Assembly (NCBI RefSeq): GCF_024346395.1
Contig: NZ_JAGQCW010000001.1
Span: 434,001-498,000 of the forward strand
Reading direction: 5' to 3'
DNA from: Cyanobium sp. AMD-g
GTDB lineage: Bacteria; Cyanobacteriota; Cyanobacteriia; PCC-6307; Cyanobiaceae
DNA length: 64,000 nucleotides
The notes below the pieces were generated by a model, which was not told where the DNA came from, searched no databases, and saw only the letters and a program-made list of their open reading frames with translations. Position numbers and translations under genes: made by a program. The stretch's first letter is position 1. Every line of letters begins with the position of its first letter. Below are positions 26,483 to 34,544 of this stretch, piece after piece.

Positions 26483-28363
26483 TCAGAGGTAGAAGCCGAC
26501 CGTAGTGACGACCCGGGTGCCCCGCTCGCGCAGGGCCCGCCGCAGGCGGATCGTCGACTGGTTGTGCAACAGGTTCTCCCAGCGGCGGCGGGTGACGAAC
26601 ACCGGCAGCACCACCATGCAGAAGGAGTGGCGGTCCTTGTGGTGCTGCTGCTCGAAGCGCCCCACGAACTGGGCCACCGGGTCCACCAGGGAGCGGTAGG
26701 GGGACTCCAGCACCTCCAGCGGAACGTCCGGCAGCTGGCGGCTCCACTGCTCGCGGAAGGCCTCGGCGCGGCCGTCGCCGAGATCCACATGCACCGCCAC
26801 CAGGTCGCTGGCGTTGCTGCGGGCAAAGCAGAGGGCCTCGAGGGTGCCGCGGTGCAGCTGGCCCACCAGGACCACCGTGGGGGTGCCACCGCCGGGGGGA
26901 GGGCCGGCAGGCAACGGCAGGCGCCCGGTGGTGTCAAGACGCAGACGCCTGGCCACGGCGTCGTAGTGGCTGCGAATGCGTCGATACAGCAGCACCAGCA
27001 GGGGGATCGCCACCACCACCACCCAGGCCCCATGGGTGAACTTGCTGATCAGAAGGATCACGGCCACCACGGCGGTGATCGCGGCTCCGATGCCGTTGAT
27101 CAGCGCCCGGGAGCGCCAGCCCCGGTCCTGCAGCTTCCACCAGTGCACCACCATCCCGGCCTGGGACAGGGTGAAACTGATGAACACACCCACGGCATAC
27201 AGAGGGATCAGGCGGCTGACGCTGCCGTCGACGATCACCAGCAACAGGCCGGCGAGGGCGCTGAGGGCAAAGATGCCGTTGCTGAACACCAGCCGGTCGC
27301 CCAGGGAGCACAGCTGGCGGGGCAGGAAGCCGTCCTGGGCCAGGAAAGCGGCCAGCCGGGGGAAATCCGCATAGGCGGTGTTGGCAGCCAGCAGCAGGAT
27401 CAGCAGCGTCGCCAGCTGCAGCACGAACAACAGCGGGCCATCCCCGAAGATCCGCTCCCCCAGCTGATAAAGCAGCGTGGGCCCGTTGTCCTCCACCACC
27501 AGCCCGCCCTGGCTGGCCAGGGCGCTGATACCGCTGAACATCAGGGCCAGCATCAGCACCATCACCACCAGGACGCGACGGGCGTTGCGCCATTCCACCG
27601 GCTTGAAAGCGGCGACACTGTCGCTGATCGCCTCGATGCCGGTGAGGGCGGCGCAACCGGAGCTGAAGGCCCGCATCAGCAGCACGGGGCCAATGGCCTG
27701 CAGGCCCTGGCTGCCCTGGTGGGCGGCGTCCAGCAGCCGCTGCTGCTCCGCCAGCGGCAGGGGGGGGAGCTGGCCAAGCCCCGTCTTGATGAACCCCGCC
27801 ACCACGAGGGTGACGACGGCGCCCATGAACAGGAAGGTGGGCAGGCTCAGAAACCTGGCACTGGAGCTCACACCCCGCAGGTTGGCGAGCATCACCAGCA
27901 GCACCGCCAGCAGGCAGAGGGGCACCCGCTCGGGCGCCAGGATCGGGACATAGGAGGTTAGGGCGGCGATGCCAGCCGCCACGCTCACCGCCACTGTCAG
28001 CACGTAATCAATGGAGAGCGACGCGCCGGCCACCAGCCCCGCGGTCTGGCCGAGGTTCTGCCGCGAGACCCGGTAGGAGCCGCCCCCGTGCGGGTAGGCC
28101 TTGATCGTCTGCCGGTAGCTGCTGGCCACCACCAGCATCAGGGCCACGATCAGGCCGGTGATCGGCAGGGTGAAGGGCAGGGCCGCCGCACCGCCCATCC
28201 CCAGCACCAGCACGATTTCCTGGGTGGCGTAGGCCACCGAGGACAGGGCATCGGAGCTGAGGATCGCCAGGGCTTCGGCGTTGCTGTAGCGCTCCTCGTG
28301 ATGGGCGCTGGTGGGCAGGGGAGAGCCGATCAACCGGCGCCGCAGGGTGTCGAGACGGGACAT
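26483..28363 (-). CDS. KimA-like APC-superfamily potassium transporter
   Basis: 626-residue permease. The N-terminal signature LIGSPLPTSAHHEE, LAILSSDALSSVAYATQEI and YRQTIKAYPHGGGSYRVSRQ is that of the KimA (YdaO) group, high-affinity K+ importers. About 12 TM segments are followed by a cytoplasmic UspA-like domain of some 150 residues (TVVLVGQLHRGTLEALCFAR). In Bacillus KimA is inhibited by c-di-AMP. The ATG at 28363 (MSRLDTLRRRL) is preferred; another ATG lies 15 bases upstream. An amino acid permease is the alternative reading. Confidence 0.78.
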   Translation of the reverse strand: MSRLDTLRRRLIGSPLPTSAHHEERYSNAEALAILSSDALSSVAYATQEIVLVLGMGGAAALPFTLPITGLIVALMLVVASSYRQTIKAYPHGGGSYRVSRQNLGQTAGLVAGASLSIDYVLTVAVSVAAGIAALTSYVPILAPERVPLCLLAVLLVMLANLRGVSSSARFLSLPTFLFMGAVVTLVVAGFIKTGLGQLPPLPLAEQQRLLDAAHQGSQGLQAIGPVLLMRAFSSGCAALTGIEAISDSVAAFKPVEWRNARRVLVVMVLMLALMFSGISALASQGGLVVEDNGPTLLYQLGERIFGDGPLLFVLQLATLLILLLAANTAYADFPRLAAFLAQDGFLPRQLCSLGDRLVFSNGIFALSALAGLLLVIVDGSVSRLIPLYAVGVFISFTLSQAGMVVHWWKLQDRGWRSRALINGIGAAITAVVAVILLISKFTHGAWVVVVAIPLLVLLYRRIRSHYDAVARRLRLDTTGRLPLPAGPPPGGGTPTVVLVGQLHRGTLEALCFARSNASDLVAVHVDLGDGRAEAFREQWSRQLPDVPLEVLESPYRSLVDPVAQFVGRFEQQHHKDRHSFCMVVLPVFVTRRRWENLLHNQSTIRLRRALRERGTRVVTTVGFYL

Positions 28364-28467
28364 GCGGCGTCGGCCCATCCGGTGAATGCCTTAGGACGCT
28401 AAGGGCCGTGGGCTCGACCGTCCTGCGCGCCCAACCCGCCCGCTTCCGGCCTGGGCTGATCCGCGCC

Positions 28468-29637
28468 ATGGGACCCACCTCGCTGCTGAGCACCCTCCTG
28501 ATCCTGTTGATCGGCGTGCTGCTGGCACGGTTGTCGGCCGGATGGATGGCGCGCTGGGCGGTGCCGGCCATCGTCCTGGAGCTCGCCATGGGCTTCGTCC
28601 TCGGCAACACCGTGGTGCCCTTCACGGCGATGGCTCCCCTGAGCGGCCTGACGGAACTGGGGGTGCTCACCCTGTTCTTCCAGGTGGGGCTGGAGGTGCG
28701 CGGCGACCTGCTCACCTCCCGCAAGGGCGCGATCCTGCGCACGGTGGCCCTGAGCTTCTGCACGCCCCTGCTGGCCTTCTGGCCCCTGCAAAGCGCCTTC
28801 GGCCTCTCCACCCCCACCACCCTGCTGTGCCTGGCGGTGCTCAGCGCCACCGGCACCGGTGTGACCCTGCGGCTTCTCGCCCAGCGCGGGGCCCTGCAGA
28901 CCCCCTCCGGCCGGCTGCTGGTGGGGGTGTCGGTCCTGGATGATCTGCCGGCCATCGGGCTCCTGGCGATCGCCACCGCCACGGCTGGGCTGCGCCTCGG
29001 TACCCAGGGGATCGGCGGGGCCGGTCCGCTGCTGGGTGTGCTGCTGGCGCTGCTGAGCTGGCTGGCGGTGGCCCACTGGAGCCGCCGCCACAGCCGGCGG
29101 CCCACCAGCGCCCTGGCGATCCTGATGCTGCTGATCGGTTCGGCCTGGGTAGGGGAGGCCTGCGGCCTGACCAGCCTGCTGGGGGCCCTCTGGGGCGGGG
29201 TGCTGATGGCCCGGCTGGGGCCGGTGGAGGGGGAGGTGCAGCGGGTGCTGACCGTGCTCTCGGAGGTGTTCCTGCCCCTTTACTTCATCAGCGTGGGGAT
29301 GCGCATCAGCGCCGGCACCCTGCTGCAGCCAGCGGCCTGGAGCCTGGCGGCGGCACTGATCGTGATGGCCGTGCTCAGCAAGCTGGCCTGCGGCCTGGGC
29401 ATCGATCGCAACGACAGGGCCGCAGGTGTGGACCGCTGGCTGGTGGTGTTCGGCCTGATCCCCAGGGGCCTGCCGGGGCTGGTGTTCGCCACCACGGCCC
29501 TGAACCAGGGCCTGATCGACGCGGTGCAGTTCTCCTCCCTGGTGCTGATGGTGACGTTCACCACGGTGGCGGGTCTGGTGCTGCTGGAGCGGCGATTGCA
29601 GCGCAGCGAGCCTGTCCTGGAACGGGCGCAACGCTGA
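28468..29637 (+). CDS. CPA2-type cation:proton antiporter
   Basis: 389-residue Na+/H+ exchanger domain protein with 12-13 TM segments (PAIVLELAMGFVLGNTVVPF, ELGVLTLFFQVGLEVRGD, VLDDLPAIGLLAIA, FLPLYFISVGMRISAGTLLQ). The LDDLPAIG motif occupies the usual ion-binding position, where a DD or ND pair is typical. There is no RCK/TrkA tail. It is divergent from the KimA-like gene (104 bases between starts) and precedes the P-type ATPase gene. The ATG at 28468 is used; a GTG at 28408 would add an unlikely basic leader. Confidence 0.82.
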   Translation: MGPTSLLSTLLILLIGVLLARLSAGWMARWAVPAIVLELAMGFVLGNTVVPFTAMAPLSGLTELGVLTLFFQVGLEVRGDLLTSRKGAILRTVALSFCTPLLAFWPLQSAFGLSTPTTLLCLAVLSATGTGVTLRLLAQRGALQTPSGRLLVGVSVLDDLPAIGLLAIATATAGLRLGTQGIGGAGPLLGVLLALLSWLAVAHWSRRHSRRPTSALAILMLLIGSAWVGEACGLTSLLGALWGGVLMARLGPVEGEVQRVLTVLSEVFLPLYFISVGMRISAGTLLQPAAWSLAAALIVMAVLSKLACGLGIDRNDRAAGVDRWLVVFGLIPRGLPGLVFATTALNQGLIDAVQFSSLVLMVTFTTVAGLVLLERRLQRSEPVLERAQR

Positions 29638-29669
29638 CGAACACCACCACAGGGTGTGACTAATGTTCG

Positions 29670-29687
29670 GGCGATTCGTGAATCGCC
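29670..29687. promoter_or_regulatory. Perfect inverted repeat ahead of the P-type ATPase gene
   Basis: GGCGATTC-GT-GAATCGCC: two 8-base arms around a 2-base centre, ending 3 bases before the TTG start of the calcium-ATPase gene. The spacing and symmetry suit binding of a dimeric repressor; it could also fold into a hairpin that hides the ribosome-binding region. No trace of a regulator gene is seen next to it. Confidence 0.4.
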
Positions 29688-29690
29688 ACG

Positions 29691-32456
29691 TTGAACACCG
29701 CCACGACCGCGAGCCCCTGGCACGCCCTGGCCCCTGAAGAGTGCCTCAAGGGCCTGGAGGCCAGCGCCGACGGCCTGAGCACGGCCCAATGTGCCGAGCG
29801 GCTGGCCAGGGTGGGGCTGAACCGGTTGGAGCTCAAGGCCGGCCGCAGCAACCTGCGCATCCTCTGGGATCAGTTCAGCAACGTGATGCTGATCATGCTG
29901 CTGGCCGTGGCGGCGGTGTCGGCCGGTGTGGCCTATGCGGCCCAGCGCTTCCCCAAGGATGCGATCGCGATTGTGCTGATCGTGGGCCTCAACGCCCTGC
30001 TCGGTTATCTCCAGGAAAGCCGCGCCCAGCAGGCGCTGCAGGCCCTGCGCGACATGGCCCAGCCCCTGGTGACCGTGCGGCGTGACGGCATCTGGGAGCG
30101 GCTGCCCAGCGAGCAGCTGGTGCCCGGGGACTTGATCCGGGTGGAAGCCGGCGACCGGGTGCCCGCCGATGCCCGCCTGCTGGAGGTGGCTGAACTGGGC
30201 CTGCGGGAGGCGGCCCTCACCGGCGAGGCCGAAGCGGTGAACAAGCTGGCCGTGCTGGTGCTCGATCCCTCCACCCCGGTCCTGGAGCGCCAGAACTGTC
30301 TGTTCCAGGGCACCGAAGTGGTGCGCGGCCGCGGGCTGGCGGTGGTCAGCGCCACCGGCATGGACACCGAACTCGGAAAGATCGCCCAGATGATCAACAC
30401 GGCGGGTGGCGAGACCACGCCGCTGCAGGAGCGGCTCGATGGGCTGGCCAACGTGCTGGTGGTCTCCGCCCTGGCCCTGGTGGCCGTGGTGGTGCTGCTG
30501 GGCTGGCTGCTGGGCCAGCGCCTGCTGGATCTGCTGGAGGTGGCCCTGTCGATGGCGGTGGCGATCGTGCCGGAAGGGCTGCCGGCGGTGATCACCGTGA
30601 CCCTGGCGATCGGCACCCAGCGGATGGTGCAGCGCGCCGCCCTGATCCGCCGCCTGCCGGCGGTGGAAGCCCTGGGGTCGGTCACGGTGATCTGCACCGA
30701 CAAGACCGGCACCCTCACCCTCAACCGCCAGGTGGTGCAGGAGCTGCGCAGCGGCACCACGGCGCTGGCGGTCAGCGGCAACGGCTACGACCCCCACGGG
30801 GACTTCCGGGCCACCGACCTGGCCCCGCCCGCTGGAGCCGAGGGCGGTCTGGCCCCAGGCGGCCGGAACCTGCTGCTCCAGGCCGGCGTGCTGTGCAGCG
30901 ACGCCGAACTCAAGCAGGAACCCGACGGTCGCTGGGAGATCCTCGGCGATCCCACCGAGGGGGCCCTGGTGGTGGCGGCGGCAAAGGCTGACCTGGATGG
31001 CTTCGCCCTGCGCAGCCATTACAAGCGCGACGCCGAGATCCCCTTCAGCTCCGAGCGCCAGCTGATGGCTGTCTGGGTGCTGGACCCCGACGGCAGCCTG
31101 CAGGCCCCCCTGGGGGACACGGCGGCCGGCTCCACCACCTTGATGATCAGCAAGGGAGCTCCCGAGGTGATCCTCGGCACCTGTGATCGCTGGCTCGACG
31201 CCTCCGGCGTGGCCACCCTCACCGATGACCAGCGCCAGTGGTGGCTGGACCAGGCCAGGGATCTGGCCGCTTCCGGTCTGCGGGTGCTCGCCTTCGCCTG
31301 CGCCCCCCACCACCCCAGCCCCGAACACGAACTGGAGCACCAGGTGCTGCTGGGTCTGATGGCCCAGCTGGATCCGGCCCGCCCCGAGGTGGCCCTGGCC
31401 GTGGCCCGCTGCCGGGAAGCTGGCATCCGCCCGGTGATGATCACCGGCGACCATCCCCTCACCGCCCGGGCCATCGGTGTCAACATCGGCCTGGTGGACC
31501 CCGGCGCCGAAGTGGTGCTCGGCCGGCAGCTGGAGGAGGCTGATGCCGAGGGCCTGGCCGCGATCGTCGCCCGCTGCAACGTTTTCGCCCGGGTGCCGCC
31601 CGAACAGAAGCTGCGCATCGTCAAGGCCTTCCAGGGCCTCGGCCAGGTGGTGGCCATGACCGGTGATGGTGTCAATGACGCTCCGGCCCTCAAGCAGGCC
31701 CACATCGGCGTGGCCATGGGCATCACCGGCACCGAGGTCAGCAAGGAGGCCTCCGACATGGTGCTGCTCGACGACAACTTCGCCACGATCGTCAACGCCG
31801 TGGAGCAGGGCCGGCTGGTCTACGCCAACATCCGCCGCTTCATCAAATACATCCTCGGCAGCAACGTCGGCGAGCTGATCACGATCGCCTCGGCACCGCT
31901 GCTGGGGCTGGTGGGCGTGCCGATGACCCCCATCCAGATCCTCTGGATGAACCTGGTCACCGACGGCGTGCCCGCCCTGGCCCTGGCCCTGGAGCCCGGG
32001 GAGGCCGGCCTGATGCAACGCCCCCCCGCCGAGCCCGGTGAATCGATCTTCGCCAGAGGGATCGGCAGCTACATCCTGCGCATTGGCGTGGTGTTCGCCG
32101 CCATCACCATCACGATGATGGTGCTGGCCTCCCGCGCTGGTGCCCCCTGGAAGACGATGGTCTTCACGATGCTGTGCCTGGCCCAGATGGGTCATGCCCT
32201 GGCCGCCCGCAGCGACCGTCCGCTGGTGCAGGTGAATCCCTTCACCAACCCCTGGCTGCTCGGGGCGGTGGTCTTCACCACTCTGCTGCAGTTGTCCCTG
32301 CTCTACGTCCCTGCGCTAGCCAAATTCTTTGGCACCGTGCCCCTCTCGGCCCGTGATCTGGCCATCTGCGTGGGCTTCAGTCTGGTGTTCTTCCTTTACC
32401 TGGAACTGGAAAAAGTTTGGCGGCTGTGGCGCCGCCGTCGCAGTGCCAACGCCTGA
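29691..32456 (+). CDS. pacL: P2A-type calcium-transporting ATPase (PacL-like)
   Basis: 921-residue P-type ATPase. The phosphorylated Asp is residue 337 in CTDKTGTLTLN; TGDGVNDAPALK is the hinge motif. Ca2+-site residues of the SERCA/PacL group are kept: VPEGLPAV in M4, GSNVGEL in M5 and NLVTDG in M6. It should export Ca2+ from the cytoplasm. Length equals cyanobacterial PacL. The TTG at 29691 is the only sensible start: an in-frame TGA lies at 29679 and the family N-terminus (WHALAPEECL) follows at once. An inverted repeat sits just upstream. Confidence 0.9.
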   Translation: MNTATTASPWHALAPEECLKGLEASADGLSTAQCAERLARVGLNRLELKAGRSNLRILWDQFSNVMLIMLLAVAAVSAGVAYAAQRFPKDAIAIVLIVGLNALLGYLQESRAQQALQALRDMAQPLVTVRRDGIWERLPSEQLVPGDLIRVEAGDRVPADARLLEVAELGLREAALTGEAEAVNKLAVLVLDPSTPVLERQNCLFQGTEVVRGRGLAVVSATGMDTELGKIAQMINTAGGETTPLQERLDGLANVLVVSALALVAVVVLLGWLLGQRLLDLLEVALSMAVAIVPEGLPAVITVTLAIGTQRMVQRAALIRRLPAVEALGSVTVICTDKTGTLTLNRQVVQELRSGTTALAVSGNGYDPHGDFRATDLAPPAGAEGGLAPGGRNLLLQAGVLCSDAELKQEPDGRWEILGDPTEGALVVAAAKADLDGFALRSHYKRDAEIPFSSERQLMAVWVLDPDGSLQAPLGDTAAGSTTLMISKGAPEVILGTCDRWLDASGVATLTDDQRQWWLDQARDLAASGLRVLAFACAPHHPSPEHELEHQVLLGLMAQLDPARPEVALAVARCREAGIRPVMITGDHPLTARAIGVNIGLVDPGAEVVLGRQLEEADAEGLAAIVARCNVFARVPPEQKLRIVKAFQGLGQVVAMTGDGVNDAPALKQAHIGVAMGITGTEVSKEASDMVLLDDNFATIVNAVEQGRLVYANIRRFIKYILGSNVGELITIASAPLLGLVGVPMTPIQILWMNLVTDGVPALALALEPGEAGLMQRPPAEPGESIFARGIGSYILRIGVVFAAITITMMVLASRAGAPWKTMVFTMLCLAQMGHALAARSDRPLVQVNPFTNPWLLGAVVFTTLLQLSLLYVPALAKFFGTVPLSARDLAICVGFSLVFFLYLELEKVWRLWRRRRSANA

Positions 32457-32476
32457 AGCCTGTGCCGCCCTGCCCA

Positions 32477-32579
32477 GGGGGGGGGGCGCCTCAGAAGACG
32501 GCTGACAGATAACGACAGCTTGCAGATCCCATAGGACTTTCCTTTTCGGAAAGGTCTCCGCCAGGCGCCCGGGATCTTA
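32477..32579 (+). promoter_or_regulatory. Potentially structured leader of ndhF3
   Basis: The 171-base gap before ndhF3 contains complementary segments. 32484-32491 (GGGCGCCT) pairs with 32563-32570 (AGGCGCCC), 32524-32530 (AGATCCC) pairs with 32571-32577 (GGGATCT), and TTTCC/GGAAA forms a hairpin at 32538-32552. The first two pairings cross, so they would make a pseudoknot or two exclusive states. A run of ten G lies at 32477-32486. The ndhF3 operon is CO2-regulated in other cyanobacteria by the LysR-type NdhR; I cannot place its site. The transcript start is unknown. Confidence 0.35.
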
Positions 32580-32627
32580 GTGTTCGCCACCACGTGGGCC
32601 ATCTCAGGGCCCGATTGTTCTCCCGCC

Positions 32628-34544
32628 ATGACCCTGCTCTTCGCCCAGACGGCCTGGCTGGTTCCGCTGTATCCGCTGCTGGCGTCCCTGCTGTCGCTTC
32701 TGTGGTCTCCGGGGCTGATCTCGCGCACGGGTCCACGCCCCTGCGGCTATCTCAACCTCTCCCTGGTGAGCGTGGCGTTCGTCCATAGCGCCGCCGCCCT
32801 GATGGCCCTCCATTCCAATTCCGCCGCCGGTGCCGCTGCCCTCTACAAGCCCCTCACCTTCGGCTGGACCTGGCTGGAGACCGCCGGGCTGAAGGTGGGC
32901 TTCGACGGCCTGATCACCGAGCCGGCCCTGATCGCCATGACGGTGATCACCGGCCTGCATGTGCTGGTGCAGATCTATTCCATCGGCTATCTGGAGATGG
33001 ACTGGGGCTGGCCTCGCTTCTTCGGTTCCCTGAGCTTCTTCGAGGCTGGTCTGTGCGCCCTGGTGCTCACGGATTCGCTGTTCTTCAGCTATGTGATCCT
33101 CGAACTGCTCACCCTCGGCACCTACCTGATCGTGGGCACCTGGTACAACCAGCCCCTGGTGGTGAAGGGCGCCAGGGATGCCTTCCTCACCAAGCGGATC
33201 GGCGACCTGATCCTGCTGGCGGGCCTGATCGCCCTGCTGCCGATCACCGGCACCTGGAACTTCCACGGGCTGCAGGCCTGGGCCGCCGATCAGGTCAACA
33301 ACGGCAACCCCCTTCCCCAGGTTCTGCCGTTGATCCTGCTGGCCCTGATCGCCGGGCCGATGGGCAAGTGCGCCCAGATCCCCCTGCACCTGTGGCTCGA
33401 TGAGGCCATGGAGAGCCCCTTGCCCTCCACCGTGCTCCGTAATTCGGTGGTGGTGGTGGGCGGCGCCTGGGTGCTGCTGCGGCTCGAGCCCCTGATCGAA
33501 GTGAGCCCCCTGGTGCAGACCGTGCTCGTGATCGTGGGCGGAACCACTGCGCTTGTGGCCTCCCTGATCGCCCTTGCCCAGATCGATGTGAAGCGCGCCC
33601 TCTCCTTCCTGGTGAGCAGCTGGCTCGGCCTGCTGTTCGTGGCGGTGGGTCTGGGCGGCATCAGCGTGGCCGATCACCTGATGCTGGTGTATCCCCTGCC
33701 GATGGCGCTGATGTTGATGGTGATCGGCGCCATCGTGATCACCAACGTCACCCAGGACCTCACCCAGCTCGGGGGCCTGTGGAGCAAGCGTCCGCTGATG
33801 GGCCTGGCCTTCCTCACAGGCGCCGCCGGCCTGATGGCCTTGCCGCCTTTCGGTGGCTTCGCCGCCCTGCGCGAGCTCATGGAGCTCACGGCCGAGAGCT
33901 CCCATCCGGTGCTGCTCGGTTGCCTGGTGCTGTTGACCAATGCCCTGATCAGCGCCGGCCTGATCCGGGTCTTCGGTCTGATCTGGGGCGGGCGTCCGTC
34001 GGTGTTCACCACCCGCTCCGCGGAGGTGCTGTGGCTGATGGCCCTGCCCACCTTCGTGCTCATGGGTCTGGTGCTGCACCTGCCGCAGCTGATGGTGATC
34101 AACGGCGTCTTCGCCCTGTCCCCCCTTCCGGGCTGGGGTCCGCTGGCGGTGCCCCTGCTGATCTCCACCCTCGTGGGTGGCGGACTCTCGGCGGCGTTCT
34201 ACCTGCGGCCCCACCCCCTGGCCCATCTGCCCGCCGCCCTCGGCGGCCTGCAGGACTGGCTGGCCCACGACATGCAGACCGAGCGCTTCTACCACCGCAC
34301 CGTGGTGTGGCTGGTGGTGGCCCTGGCACGGCTCAGCGCCTGGTCGGATGACCGGCTGATCGATGGCTTCAGTGGTGCCTCCGGCAGTGCCGCCCTCGAG
34401 GGTGCTCGCCGCCTCAGCTTCACCACCTCCGGCCGCACCCAGGCCTATGCCCTCACCCTCCTTCTCGGGGTGCTGCTGATGGCCGCCTGGCTGCTGGCCT
34501 CCGCCCCTTCCGTTTCGTCCGAACTCGTTCGCCCGTTCCGCTGA
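32628..34544 (+). CDS. ndhF3: NDH-1 subunit F3 (inducible CO2 uptake)
   Basis: 638-residue NuoL-type antiporter-like subunit of the NDH-1 complex. It has about 15 TM segments, with IYSIGYLEMDWGWPRFFGSL, FFSYVILELLTLGTYLIVGT, GPMGKCAQIPLHLWLDEAME and AQIDVKRALSFLVSSWLG. The F3 assignment rests on the following D3 and CupA genes. The complex oxidises ferredoxin, pumps protons and drives CO2 hydration in thylakoids. ATG at 32628 begins MTLLFAQ; a GTG at 32580 would prepend 16 residues without family support. The stop overlaps ndhD3 (TGATG). Confidence 0.93.
   Translation: MTLLFAQTAWLVPLYPLLASLLSLLWSPGLISRTGPRPCGYLNLSLVSVAFVHSAAALMALHSNSAAGAAALYKPLTFGWTWLETAGLKVGFDGLITEPALIAMTVITGLHVLVQIYSIGYLEMDWGWPRFFGSLSFFEAGLCALVLTDSLFFSYVILELLTLGTYLIVGTWYNQPLVVKGARDAFLTKRIGDLILLAGLIALLPITGTWNFHGLQAWAADQVNNGNPLPQVLPLILLALIAGPMGKCAQIPLHLWLDEAMESPLPSTVLRNSVVVVGGAWVLLRLEPLIEVSPLVQTVLVIVGGTTALVASLIALAQIDVKRALSFLVSSWLGLLFVAVGLGGISVADHLMLVYPLPMALMLMVIGAIVITNVTQDLTQLGGLWSKRPLMGLAFLTGAAGLMALPPFGGFAALRELMELTAESSHPVLLGCLVLLTNALISAGLIRVFGLIWGGRPSVFTTRSAEVLWLMALPTFVLMGLVLHLPQLMVINGVFALSPLPGWGPLAVPLLISTLVGGGLSAAFYLRPHPLAHLPAALGGLQDWLAHDMQTERFYHRTVVWLVVALARLSAWSDDRLIDGFSGASGSAALEGARRLSFTTSGRTQAYALTLLLGVLLMAAWLLASAPSVSSELVRPFR

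Noticed and set aside
29280-32195. A 971-codon open frame antisense to the Ca2+ ATPase and antiporter genes
   Set aside because: Its product is rich in Gln, His and Gly without any motif; it mirrors high third-position G+C of the real genes on the other strand.
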